DNA from: Fredericiella sp038205395
GTDB lineage: Bacteria > Chloroflexota > Anaerolineae > Caldilineales > Caldilineaceae
Direction: 5' to 3'
Assembly: GCA_038205395.1 (NCBI GenBank)
Contig: JBBRBX010000006.1
Span: forward strand, 1 to 64,000
DNA length: 64,000 bases
Shown: piece by piece, positions 34,455-44,244 of the stretch
Layout of the letters: each line of letters starts with the position of its first letter
Numbering within the stretch: the first letter of the stretch is position 1
Made by a program: the position numbers and the translations under genes
Notes under the pieces: generated by a model
The model's database searches: none
Seen by the model: the letters and a program-made list of their open reading frames with translations, nothing else
What the model was told of the DNA's origin: nothing

Positions 34455-35964
34455 CTAGCCTCAACTCCGTTAGGTAGAGGTCGATCTTGGCTTCGGTATC
34501 GACCAACTCCGACCGCAACCGCCGAATTTCCCGGTTTGTAGTAGTCAAGTCAATAGCATCATCTGCCTGAAACGTATCCACATATCGTGGAATGTTTAGG
34601 TTGAAGTCGTTAGCTACAAGTTCTGCACCTGTCGCTATATAGCAGTACATCTCCACCGACTGGCGCTCTTTGTACGTCGCCACTATCTTCGCCCGATCCT
34701 GCGCCCGCAGCCAATTCTGATTCGTCCCCGCCTCAAACTCCCGACTGGCGTCAATAAAAACCACGTTATCATCGGGCCGGTTGCGTTTAAAAATCAAGAT
34801 CGCCGCCGAAATACTTGTGCCGTAAAACAGGTTGGGCGGCAAACCGATCACGGCGTCCAGCAGATTCTCCTCGATCAGCCGCTGGCGGATACGCCCCTCG
34901 CCGCCGCTGCGAAAGAGGACGCCGTGCGGCACGATTACGCCCACCCGCCCGTTATGCGACGGGTCCACATAGGTGGTCTCGATCATGTGGCTGATAAAGG
35001 CGTAGTCCCCCTTGCTGGCCGGGGGCACGCCGCGCTGGAAACGGCCAAACGGATCAGCCGCCGCACCCTCCGCCCCCCACTTGTCAAGCGAAAAAGGCGG
35101 GTTCGCCATCACCACGTTGAAGCGCATCAGCGTCTGGCTGTCGGTCAGCAGCCGCGGGTCGCGCAGCGTGTCCGCCCACTTGACGTTGTCCACGGTGATG
35201 TTGATGTTGTGCAGAAACATGTTCATCATGCACAGCGCCCATGTCGCCCCGTTGGCTTCCTGCAGGTAGAGGGCGTAGTCGGGGGAGCCGATGCGCTTGA
35301 CGCACTTGATCGCCAGCGAGCCGGAGCCGGCCGCCGGGTCGCAAAGCCGCTCGCCCGCCTGCGGCGCCAGCAGTTCGGCCAGCAATTGCGAAACCCCGGC
35401 CGGCGTGTAGAATTCGCCCGCCTTCTTGCCCGCATCGCTGGCAAAGTGCTCGATTAGATACTCGTAGGCGTCGCCGATGATGTCGAGGTCGCCCACGCGC
35501 GCGGGGCGCAGGTCGAGCCGGGGGTCGGAAAAGTCCTGCAGCAGCAGCTTGAGCCGCTCATTGCGCTGCTTGGTGCGCCCCAGCGCCGCCTCGCTGTTGA
35601 AGTCGATGTTGCGAAAGACGCCTTCCAGCTTCTCCTTGTTGGCCTCTTCGATCGCTTCCAGCGCCACGTTGATCAACTCGCCCAGGTTGCCGGCGTTGCG
35701 CTGGCTATACAGCGCATAGAAGTCCGCCCCCAGCGGCAGCACAAAGCGTTCGTACTGCAGCTGCCGCCGGATGCGCCGCTCGTCGTCGCCATGTTCTGCG
35801 CGCAGCGTCTCAAAACGCTCCCGCCACACATCGCTGATGTATTTGAGAAACAGCATCACCAGGATGTAGTTCTTGTATTCGGAGGGGTCGATTGTGCCGC
35901 GAAAGGTGTCGCAGGCCTTCCAGAGGATGGCGTTGATTTCCGCCGGGTCAATTTTGTCGGTCAC
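34435..35964 (-). CDS. hsdM: Type I restriction-modification DNA methyltransferase subunit M
   Basis: An N6-adenine methyltransferase of about 509 residues. TDKIDPAEINAILWKACDTF is the common HsdM N-terminus, so the GTG at 35964 is preferred over an upstream GTG at 36042. The SAM-binding motif is DPAAGSGS (about 209-216) and the catalytic motif NPPF (about 288-291). FYTPAGVSQLLAELL introduces the methylase domain. It is the first gene of the operon hsdM-hsdS-DUF4256-hsdR-ygjP. A weak GGAAAG site precedes the GTG. Confidence 0.94.
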   Translation of the reverse strand: MTDKIDPAEINAILWKACDTFRGTIDPSEYKNYILVMLFLKYISDVWRERFETLRAEHGDDERRIRRQLQYERFVLPLGADFYALYSQRNAGNLGELINVALEAIEEANKEKLEGVFRNIDFNSEAALGRTKQRNERLKLLLQDFSDPRLDLRPARVGDLDIIGDAYEYLIEHFASDAGKKAGEFYTPAGVSQLLAELLAPQAGERLCDPAAGSGSLAIKCVKRIGSPDYALYLQEANGATWALCMMNMFLHNINITVDNVKWADTLRDPRLLTDSQTLMRFNVVMANPPFSLDKWGAEGAAADPFGRFQRGVPPASKGDYAFISHMIETTYVDPSHNGRVGVIVPHGVLFRSGGEGRIRQRLIEENLLDAVIGLPPNLFYGTSISAAILIFKRNRPDDNVVFIDASREFEAGTNQNWLRAQDRAKIVATYKERQSVEMYCYIATGAELVANDFNLNIPRYVDTFQADDAIDLTTTNREIRRLRSELVDTEAKIDLYLTELRLDESIPD

Positions 35965-36120
35965 GGGTCCGTCTTTCCAGTAAGGGGCGTCGCTTGCCGT
36001 TTCATTGCGCAGTTTGGTCGGCGCCGCTTGCTGCCTGCGCACCCGGCGCGCTCGCCTGTTATTTTAGCATACGCAGCGACCGTTGCAGCTTATAGGGAAG
36101 GATAGTCGGGCGAAATCGTG

Positions 36121-36157
36121 TCACGCTGCAAGCGTGACCTACGGCGCCGGCAGATCA
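36121..36157. repeat. Third copy of the REP-like dispersed element
   Basis: TCACGCTGCAAGCGTGACCT followed by ACGGCGCCGGCAGATCA matches the element at 25390-25513, including the flanking GATCTGCCGGCGCC block. Its core is a palindrome with a 7-bp stem and GCA centre. It abuts the stop codon of the DUF2442 gene. Confidence 0.6.
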
Positions 36158-36460
36158 GGGGGTGAATTGGCCGCCTTGCAGGAAGGTGGCGACGAGCAGG
36201 TCTTCATTGATGGGGCCGTCGTCGGGGTCCCAGTAAAGGAGCAGGCCGTCCCAACCGATGCGCACGGCGGCCAGGTCGGCAGGGGCAGCAGCGGCCAGGC
36301 TGGGTATCCAGGCGAGGGGCACGGCGAGGGTGCGGCCATCCTGCAGGTGGATGTGCATTTGATTGGCATCGAAGGTGACGGCGGCGGCACGCGCTTCGGT
36401 AGGGGTGGTGTAGGCGCTCTGCGGGTAGCGGACTGGATAGGTTTTGGGTTCACTGAGCAT
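36155..36460 (-). CDS. DUF2442 domain protein
   Basis: A 101-residue protein whose core (VTFDANQMHIHLQDGRTLAV then PLAWIPSL, and the late IGWDGLLLYWDPDD) matches DUF2442. It overlaps the upstream DUF4160 gene by 11 bases. DUF4160 and DUF2442 genes are commonly adjacent and are suspected to form toxin-antitoxin-like or DNA-targeting small modules, but no activity is established. Confidence 0.8.
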   Translation of the reverse strand: MLSEPKTYPVRYPQSAYTTPTEARAAAVTFDANQMHIHLQDGRTLAVPLAWIPSLAAAAPADLAAVRIGWDGLLLYWDPDDGPINEDLLVATFLQGGQFTP

Positions 36461-36698
36461 GGCGTTGCCACTCCTCTAGAAATAGATCGCTGTGTGCTGC
36501 AACGATGCGCACGATACGGCTGATCTCGTGGGCTGCAAAGCGGCCGGGCCGGGCGACGCGCAGGGGCTGGAGCCACAGTTTGGCATCATCACTGCACCGG
36601 CTTTTGCCCTCGCCGACATGGACATGGGGCGGTTCATGCAGGTCGGCGAGGACGAAGTAGAAGGTGTAGCCTTGTTCACGATGGATGACGGGACTCAC
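36450..36698 (-). CDS. DUF4160 domain protein
   Basis: An 82-residue protein with the DUF4160 signature YTFYFVLADLHEPPHVHVGE followed by AKLWLQPLRVA and a helical end (HEISRIVRIVAAHSDLFLEEW). The GTG start at 36698 is supported by an AGGAG site eight bases upstream. The reading frame is open further upstream, but that part overlaps the palindrome region and is not protein-like. It is the first gene of a two-gene unit with DUF2442. Confidence 0.8.
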   Translation of the reverse strand: MSPVIHREQGYTFYFVLADLHEPPHVHVGEGKSRCSDDAKLWLQPLRVARPGRFAAHEISRIVRIVAAHSDLFLEEWQRHAQ

Positions 36699-36816
36699 GT
36701 GTGTTCTCCTGGGGCTATTATAGCGAGATGTGGAGATGGCGCAACAGCCTACCGCCACCGATTCATGGATGTTCACAATTGAATCCGCCCATTGGCGCTG
36801 TCCGTGTACGGCGACC

Positions 36817-37014
36817 GCCACCGATTCAAATCGGTGGCTATCCCAAACGAAACCCACCGAGGTGGGTTGCTGCTCGGCGAAACGTCTCCTGTGGCAACCG
36901 GTTTTAACCGGTTGCGCACCCGATAGCCGGTGAATTGATTCACCGGCGGTCGCGCGTGCCGCACGCCCCCATCGCGCCGCTCATCGCTCGTCTGCGCCGC
37001 ACGTGGGCGTGCGG
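36817..37014. repeat. Row of perfect short-loop palindromes in a 457-base gene-free stretch
   Basis: Four perfect hairpins with 2-base loops follow each other: 36817-36838 (10-bp stem, GCCACCGATT arm), 36851-36868 (8 bp, AACCCACC), 36894-36915 (10 bp, GCAACCGGTT) and 36926-36947 (10 bp, GCCGGTGAAT). Two more, 36954-36966 (6 bp, 1-base loop) and 36997-37014 (7 bp, 4-base loop), come after. Stem sequences differ from each other, so this is not a simple tandem repeat. From 37020 to 37110 partial echoes of the same words occur (CAACCGGTGCGCAA, AATCGGTGG). No gene is seen between 36699 and 37155. Confidence 0.75.
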
Positions 37015-37118
37015 ACTGGACAGGCAACCGGTGCGCAATCCGTGCAATCGGCGCCCGAATCGGTGGACAGGCATCGGTGGCATCCTCACGAATTGAGTGT
37101 GGCTTTTCGCCCAAAAAT

Positions 37119-37148
37119 TTGTTGTGGAAGCTCGTTGCGCGGTATAAT
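37119..37148 (+). promoter_or_regulatory. Promoter of the SNF2 gene giving a leaderless mRNA
   Basis: TATAAT at 37143-37148 has a plausible -35 box TTGTTG at 37119-37124 (18-base spacing). Only seven bases separate the -10 box from the ATG at 37156, so transcription should start at or next to the start codon. There is no ribosome site. Confidence 0.6.
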
Positions 37149-37155
37149 ACTCTTT

Positions 37156-40100
37156 ATGCCTTTTACCTTGCACGCGGCATGGCATCGCACAGACGAGCCA
37201 TTTGCAGACGGAAAGTTCGTGTTTTGGGCGGAAACGCTCGATTTTCAGCCGATTGTCCGGCCTGATGCTTTCTTTGCCGCCGGCAGTGCCCGCCAGCGCC
37301 AACCCAAGCCGCCCTCCCATCCCGGCCAACTGCCCATCCACCAATTGCGCAGCCTGATCAGCGAAGAGGTCACGCGCCTGGCGGTGCAGGAGATGCAGCC
37401 CGCCACCACGACCGTCTGGCTGCCCAGCCGCGACGGCAACCCCGTCGCCCGCCGCAGCATGGTGCAGAGCGCCGGCCGCCCCGCCGACGCCCCCCCCGTT
37501 GCGCCGCTCGCGTTGATCTGCTGGCAGGTGACGGGGCTGACGCTGGAGCCGCTGGCCGCCCTGCTCTTTCTCAGCCGGCTGCGCCGCCAGAGCAGCCGCA
37601 GCGCCGCTGCCGTGCGCACGGAACGGCTGCGCATGGGCAACGACCTCCTGTACTGGAGCAACGCCGCCAAGTTTGCGCTGGAAATTCTCATCGGCCAGCA
37701 CTATGTGCCTGCGCTGCGTATCAACGGCGCCTCGACCCTTTACGCGCTCTGGCAGCCTGCCCTGCTGGATGACCGCATAAAGCGCCGCTTTGGCGACCTC
37801 GTGGAGACCATGCCCGCCGTCTGCCGCGCCTATGCCATCGACAAAACCAGCGACGCCCCGACGCCGGCGGCGCTCACCGAACACTTTGTCGCCACCGTGG
37901 TGGATACGGCTGTGCGCGCCTGGAGCGGCATCGAAACCGGCAGTGCCAACGGGGCGAATGGGGTCAACGGCGTCAACGGGAGCAGCGGCCTGCATGGCGT
38001 AAATGGCCGCAGCGAGGCCCGCCAGGATGCGCGCCGTCCTGCGGCGGCGGGCGAGGCGACGCCTGCCCTGCAGTGGGTGCGCCAACTGCGCGCGGACGCG
38101 CGCACGCTGGTGCTGCCGCCACAGCCTGCCCACAAGCTGGCGCAGGAGTGGCAGGCCTGGATCGAGCAGCTTTATGTCACCAGCGACGCCAATTTCCGCA
38201 TCGCCTTTGAACTGGTGGAGCCGGAGGCGGCGGCGCAGTCGGCAGGCTATCTGGGCGCAGGCGCTGCGTCCGCCGATGAGCTTGCCTCCGAACGCAGCGC
38301 CTGGAGCCTGCGCTTTGCGCTGCAGGCGCGCGACGACCCGCGCCTGCTGATCCCCGCCGCCCAGATCTGGGACGCCTACAACGATGTGCTGCGCTATGGC
38401 GGGCGGCGCGTGGATCGCCCGCAGGAGCGGCTGCTGGCCGGACTGGGTGCAGCCAGCCGTCTCTTCCCGCCGGTGGAGCGCAGCCTGCGCAGCCCGCGCC
38501 CGGAAATGGCGCTGCTGACGGCGGCGGAAGCGCACCACTTTTTGTGCGAGATCGCCCCGCTGCTGGAGAGCAACGGCTTTGGTGTGCTGCTGCCCGAATG
38601 GTGGAACGCGCGCCAGCGCACAGCGCTCGGCATGCGGCTGCGGCTGTTTGCCGAGCAGGATGCGCTGTGGGACGCCGATGATGACGGCTACGCCGATCTT
38701 CCCGCCGGCCCTCGCCGCGGCAGGCGCAGCCAGGTGCGCTATGCTTGGGAGCTGACCCTCGGCGCACAGCGCATCAGCCAGGAGGAATTTGAACAACTGG
38801 CGGCGCGCAATACGCCGCTGCTCAAGCTGCGCGGTCAGTGGATCCAGCTTGACCCCGAACAGGTGGCGGCGGCCAAGCGCTTCCTGGCGGAGCGCAAAGC
38901 CACCGGCGACATGTCCTTTTTGCAGTCGATCCGCATGGCACAGGCCTATCTGGAACAGACGGGCGACGCCCACAGTTCAGCCGTAGTGCTGGACAACTGG
39001 GACGCACCGGGCAAGAATGGGCAAACCAGCGCCGCGCCGGCCCAGATCGGCCAACCGAGCGGCGAGCAGGGCGCGGATGCGCTGCGGCTGGAGGCGGTGG
39101 ATGTGGACGGCTGGCTGCGCAGTGTGCTCGAGCAGCTGCGCACGCAGAAGCTGCTGGCGGAATTGCCGGAGCCGGCAGGCTTTGTCGGCGAACTGCGCCC
39201 CTACCAGCGCCGCGGGCTGGGCTGGCTTGTCTATCTGCGCCGCCTGGGATTGGGCGCCTGCCTGGCCGATGACATGGGGCTGGGCAAGACCGTGCAGGCC
39301 ATCGCCATGCTGCTGCACGAGCGCGCCGAAAGTGAGCAGGAACGGCGTCCGACGCTGCTGATCTGCCCCACCAGCGTGGTAGCCAACTGGCGGCGCGAAG
39401 TGGAGCGCTTTGGCCCCCGTCTGCGCACCCTCGTACATCACGGGGGCAGCCGGCTGGAAGGCGATGCCTTTTTGCAGGCGCTGCCCGGCCACGATATCGT
39501 CATCACCAGCTACGGCACTGCGCGGCGCGATGCCGAAGTGCTGCAGCGTGTGGAGTGGAGCAACCTGATTCTGGATGAGGCGCAGAATATCAAGAACCCC
39601 AGCGCCAAGCAGTCGCAGGCGGTACGCCGCTTCCGCGCCCGCAACCGCGTGGCGCTGACCGGTACACCGGTGGAAAACCATCTGACGGAGCTGTGGAGCG
39701 TGATGGAGTTTTTGAACCCGAGCTATCTGGGCGGCCACGAACAGTTCCGCCAGCAGTTTACGGTGCCCATCGAGCGCTACAACGATGACGAGCAGGCAGC
39801 GGAGCTGCGCCGGCTGGTGCAGCCCTTTTTGCTGCGCCGGCTCAAGTCCGACCCCACGATTATTTCCGACCTGCCGGAAAAGAACGAGATGGTGGTCTAC
39901 TGTTCGCTGACCCAGGAACAGGCGCAGTTGTACGAGACCACCGTGCAGGAGGCGCTGGCCAGGCTCGACCGCGCCGACGGCATCCAGCGCCGCGGGCTGG
40001 TGCTGAGCCTGCTGACCAAGCTCAAGCAGATCTGCAACCACCCGGCCCACTTTCTCAAGGAGCCGGGGCCGCTCCCGCACCGCAGCGGCAAGCTGGAGCG

Positions 40101-40623
40101 GCTGACGGAGATGCTGGAGGAGGCGCTTTCGGTAGGCGACCACGCGCTTATCTTTACGCAGTTTGTCGAGATGGGCCATCTGCTCCAGCGCCATCTGCGC
40201 GATTGTCTGAACACCGAAGTGCTGTTTCTGCACGGCGGCACCTCGGCCGCGCAGCGCGACCAGATGGTGCAGGCCTTCCAGAGCGATGACGGGCCGCCGA
40301 TCTTTGTGCTCAGCCTGCGCGCAGGCGGCTCCGGCCTCAACCTGACGCGCGCCAACCATGTCTTTCATTTTGACCGTTGGTGGAATCCGGCGGTGGAAAA
40401 TCAGGCCACGGACCGCGCCTTTCGCATCGGCCAGCGGCGCAATGTGCAGGTGCACAAGTTTGTCGTCGCCGGCAGCCTGGAAGAGCGCATCAACGCCATC
40501 ATCGAAAGCAAGCAGGCGCTGGCCGAGTCGATTGTGGGCAGCGGCGAGAATTGGCTGACCGAACTGGGCACGGAAGAGCTGCGCGACCTGCTGACGCTGC
40601 GCAGGGAGATGCTGGATGAGTAA
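37156..40623 (+). CDS. SNF2-family DNA-dependent ATPase/helicase
   Basis: A 1155-residue bacterial SNF2/HepA-like protein. The N-terminal 600 residues match the SNF2-associated domain family (DUF3670 region, FGVLLPEWW...). The ATPase core starts at LRPYQRRGLGWLVYL, with Walker A DDMGLGKTVQ, ILDEAQNIKN (DEAQ box), ALTGTPVENHLTELWS, and motif VI QATDRAFRIGQ. A Gly/Asn-rich linker (ANGANGVNGVNG) lies near residue 275. The start ATG is chosen at 37156 because a -10 box lies immediately upstream. It overlaps the next gene by eight bases; such pairs with SWIM proteins are conserved in bacteria. Confidence 0.92.
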   Translation: MPFTLHAAWHRTDEPFADGKFVFWAETLDFQPIVRPDAFFAAGSARQRQPKPPSHPGQLPIHQLRSLISEEVTRLAVQEMQPATTTVWLPSRDGNPVARRSMVQSAGRPADAPPVAPLALICWQVTGLTLEPLAALLFLSRLRRQSSRSAAAVRTERLRMGNDLLYWSNAAKFALEILIGQHYVPALRINGASTLYALWQPALLDDRIKRRFGDLVETMPAVCRAYAIDKTSDAPTPAALTEHFVATVVDTAVRAWSGIETGSANGANGVNGVNGSSGLHGVNGRSEARQDARRPAAAGEATPALQWVRQLRADARTLVLPPQPAHKLAQEWQAWIEQLYVTSDANFRIAFELVEPEAAAQSAGYLGAGAASADELASERSAWSLRFALQARDDPRLLIPAAQIWDAYNDVLRYGGRRVDRPQERLLAGLGAASRLFPPVERSLRSPRPEMALLTAAEAHHFLCEIAPLLESNGFGVLLPEWWNARQRTALGMRLRLFAEQDALWDADDDGYADLPAGPRRGRRSQVRYAWELTLGAQRISQEEFEQLAARNTPLLKLRGQWIQLDPEQVAAAKRFLAERKATGDMSFLQSIRMAQAYLEQTGDAHSSAVVLDNWDAPGKNGQTSAAPAQIGQPSGEQGADALRLEAVDVDGWLRSVLEQLRTQKLLAELPEPAGFVGELRPYQRRGLGWLVYLRRLGLGACLADDMGLGKTVQAIAMLLHERAESEQERRPTLLICPTSVVANWRREVERFGPRLRTLVHHGGSRLEGDAFLQALPGHDIVITSYGTARRDAEVLQRVEWSNLILDEAQNIKNPSAKQSQAVRRFRARNRVALTGTPVENHLTELWSVMEFLNPSYLGGHEQFRQQFTVPIERYNDDEQAAELRRLVQPFLLRRLKSDPTIISDLPEKNEMVVYCSLTQEQAQLYETTVQEALARLDRADGIQRRGLVLSLLTKLKQICNHPAHFLKEPGPLPHRSGKLERLTEMLEEALSVGDHALIFTQFVEMGHLLQRHLRDCLNTEVLFLHGGTSAAQRDQMVQAFQSDDGPPIFVLSLRAGGSGLNLTRANHVFHFDRWWNPAVENQATDRAFRIGQRRNVQVHKFVVAGSLEERINAIIESKQALAESIVGSGENWLTELGTEELRDLLTLRREMLDE

Positions 40624-41566
40624 TCCACAGACGAACAACGCCTGGTGGCAGCGCCGCTGGCAGACGCTGCTGCAGCAGCTTGGCCTCGACGCCGGCGGCC
40701 CGGACGGGCTGCGCGGCTGCCGCGTCAAGCGCATGGAAGTAATGCCCGGCTCGATCCAGGCCCAGGTGCAGGATCGCGAACTCGGCGCGTCCACGGTCGA
40801 AATCCGCCTGCCGGTGCTGGATGACGCCCAGTGGGAGCGGGTGATCGATGCGCTGGGCAGCCAGGCCATCTACGCCGCCCAACTGCTGGCCGGCAACATG
40901 CCGCCGGAGATCGAACAACTGTTTGCGCAGGCAGGCGCGCATCTGCTGCCTTCCGCACGCGACGAGATCGAACAGCAGTGCAGCAGCTGCCCGCCCGGCG
41001 CCGTGCTGTGCCGGCCGCTGGCCGCCGTGTACGCCCAGTTGGGGGAGATGCTGGCGGAAGACCCCTGGCTGCTGCTGCGGCTGCGCGGGCGCGACCGCCA
41101 CCAGGTGCTGGCCAGCATCCATGAACGGCGCAATCTGGGTGCGGAAACCGCTGCCCGCCCGGCCGCGCCCGCGACGCAAGCGGGGGCGGATGTGACGCCT
41201 GGCTTCTACACCCCAGCCGCCGGCGGCGTTCGGGCTGCGGACGACAGCGCGCCGCCATTGGAAGAACAACTGGGCGATTTTTGGGGCCGGCGCAAGGTGC
41301 TGGAAGAAGTACATCACCGCCTGGCGCGGCCCGTGGTCGAGCTGGCGCTGCTGCGCCGGCTGGGCGCGCCCACCCCCACCCCCGATGGCCAGGACGCCTA
41401 CAGCCAACTGCAGGCGGTCTACCGCCGCGTCACCGAGCGCGCCTGGGGCGTAGCCTTTGCCAGTGAAGCCGAGCCGCCTGCCGCATCCCCTGACGATGCC
41501 CAGGAAGCCTCCGCAGACGACACGGACGACACAGACGAAATGGACAGCCTCACCCTGGCCGAGTAG
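40616..41566 (+). CDS. SWIM-type zinc-finger protein with degenerate metal site
   Basis: A 316-residue partner of the SNF2 ATPase. Bacterial partners carry a SWIM finger CxCx(n)CxH followed by AAVYY.L; here the region reads CSSCPPGAVLCRPLAAVYAQL (residues about 122-142), so the spacing is changed and the last His is replaced by Pro after Arg. The flanking GSIQAQVQDRE beta-rich domain and AAVYAQLGEMLAEDPWLLLRLRG helix are typical. The acidic C-terminus (DDTDDTDEMD) is variable. The protein may fold without zinc or have lost DNA/protein contacts. Confidence 0.8.
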   Translation: MSNPQTNNAWWQRRWQTLLQQLGLDAGGPDGLRGCRVKRMEVMPGSIQAQVQDRELGASTVEIRLPVLDDAQWERVIDALGSQAIYAAQLLAGNMPPEIEQLFAQAGAHLLPSARDEIEQQCSSCPPGAVLCRPLAAVYAQLGEMLAEDPWLLLRLRGRDRHQVLASIHERRNLGAETAARPAAPATQAGADVTPGFYTPAAGGVRAADDSAPPLEEQLGDFWGRRKVLEEVHHRLARPVVELALLRRLGAPTPTPDGQDAYSQLQAVYRRVTERAWGVAFASEAEPPAASPDDAQEASADDTDDTDEMDSLTLAE

Positions 41567-41594
41567 ACGCCCCCGCCGCCGATGCGCCTTACCC

Positions 41595-42905
<1,311 letters not shown>

Positions 42906-43074
42906 AAGCCCGATTTTCCTTTAGTGGTGACGCGCTGGGGCGCTCAGGCATGGAGCGGCTACTGGTCAAACGCACGATCTCCTGCTGCAAGTTCCGGCAG
43001 ATCACAACGCAAAGCATAGCGCAGAGCACCGGCCCCGCCGGCGAACACCTGTTCGCTTTCAGGGCTGCACAAAC

Positions 43075-43103
43075 TTCGGTCTGCACCTGTACTGTGGTAT
43101 AAT
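43075..43103 (+). promoter_or_regulatory. Likely promoter upstream of the membrane-protein gene
   Basis: A consensus TATAAT lies at 43098-43103 with a weak -35 TTCGGT at 43075-43080, 17 bases apart. It is the only clear signal in the 292-base gap between divergently transcribed murA and the membrane-protein gene. Confidence 0.5.
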
Positions 43104-43197
43104 TACACGGTGAATGGCTTGCGGCGGCAGCCTTTCTGTAGGTCTGAAATACGCCTATCATCCAGTAAAATCAGCGCCACAAGGCGGCAGGTGAGGC

Positions 43198-44157
43198 TTG
43201 GGTGTTATTGACTGTTTGTCGGCCGGCTATCGCTATTTGGGATGGCGGCTGGAACTGATTTTGATTCCGGTGGCGCTCGACCTGCTGCTGTGGCTGGGGC
43301 CACGCTTCAACGTTGCGCCGCTGTTTGACCAATTTGCGCAGGCATATGGGGAACTGGCCAAGGCGGAAGGGGTGACGCCCGAACTCGGCCAGATGGTGGA
43401 GCAGTTATCCACCAGCATTCGCCAGATGGGCGAAGGGTCAAACCTGCTCGGCGGGCTGGTCAGCGGCGCACTGCTGCATATGCCCAGCCTGCCCTTTGGC
43501 GGCGCCGGCCTGCTGCCGAATATGACGGTGGCGGTTGCCACCGCCGCGGGGGCGCTGGGCTGGTGGTTGCTCTTCAGCCTGCTGGGTCTGCTGATTGGCG
43601 TCGTGTACTTGACGCTGCTGGCGCGCCGGCTGCCGATTGGTGTGATGGGCAGTGTGCGCCCGCCCCAGGTGGCGCTGTCGGTTCTGCGCCACTGGCTGCA
43701 GGTCATCGGCTTTGTGCTGATCGTGGCGATTGCGCTGCTGATCATCTATCTGCCCATCAGCTTTGCCGTGGGGCTGATCATGCTGGCCAACCCGGCCTTT
43801 GGGTCGGCGGTGGCGGCGCTGGCGGGGGCGGTGACGCTGATTGTCTTTTTCTATTTGTACTTTGTGATCGCCGCCTTGATCATGGACAACATCCCATTGA
43901 ATGTGGCCATTATGCGCAGCCTGCGCCTGGTGCAGGAGAATTTTTGGCCCACACTGGGCTTTATCCTGCTCAGCAACGTGATCGGGCTGGGCATGGCGCT
44001 GCTGCTGCTGCCGCTGGCCGATCTGGCCGCGTGGGGCACGCTGGCGGCCATTGTCATCAATGCCTACATCGGCACAGGGTTGACCATGGCGCTGCTGGTT
44101 TTTTACCGTTCACGCTTTATTCGCGGGCCTGATTTTGCGCCCGAACTGGCGCCCTGA
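43198..44157 (+). CDS. Polytopic membrane protein of unknown function
   Basis: A 319-residue protein with about six hydrophobic segments (near 15-35, 115-140, 165-200, 205-230, 250-275 and 280-300) and a hydrophilic loop at 40-90. The start is TTG, supported by GGTGAGG just upstream and by absence of a better codon. The repeated pattern of long helices with short loops resembles the DUF4013/glycerophosphoryl-membrane family, but the match is too weak to name. It ends 87 bases before gyrB. Confidence 0.65.
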   Translation: MGVIDCLSAGYRYLGWRLELILIPVALDLLLWLGPRFNVAPLFDQFAQAYGELAKAEGVTPELGQMVEQLSTSIRQMGEGSNLLGGLVSGALLHMPSLPFGGAGLLPNMTVAVATAAGALGWWLLFSLLGLLIGVVYLTLLARRLPIGVMGSVRPPQVALSVLRHWLQVIGFVLIVAIALLIIYLPISFAVGLIMLANPAFGSAVAALAGAVTLIVFFYLYFVIAALIMDNIPLNVAIMRSLRLVQENFWPTLGFILLSNVIGLGMALLLLPLADLAAWGTLAAIVINAYIGTGLTMALLVFYRSRFIRGPDFAPELAP

Positions 44158-44244
44158 CCTGTTTCGCCAGATTTACACTTTTTTCGCTGTTGTGGATTTC
44201 GCAGGTGACCCGTCAACGGGTGATTTTAGCAGGAGGATTGATTT

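Noticed and set aside
36817..37014. Palindrome chain as a replication origin or a tRNA cluster.
   Set aside because: No DnaA-box pattern, no AT-rich unwinding region, and no cloverleaf or CCA-like ends.
36940..40869. Long minus-strand open frames (677 and 630 codons) opposite the SNF2 gene.
   Set aside because: They are compositional shadows of a high-GC gene: Arg/Ala/His/Gln-rich, no motifs, no ribosome sites; the plus strand encodes a full SNF2 protein.
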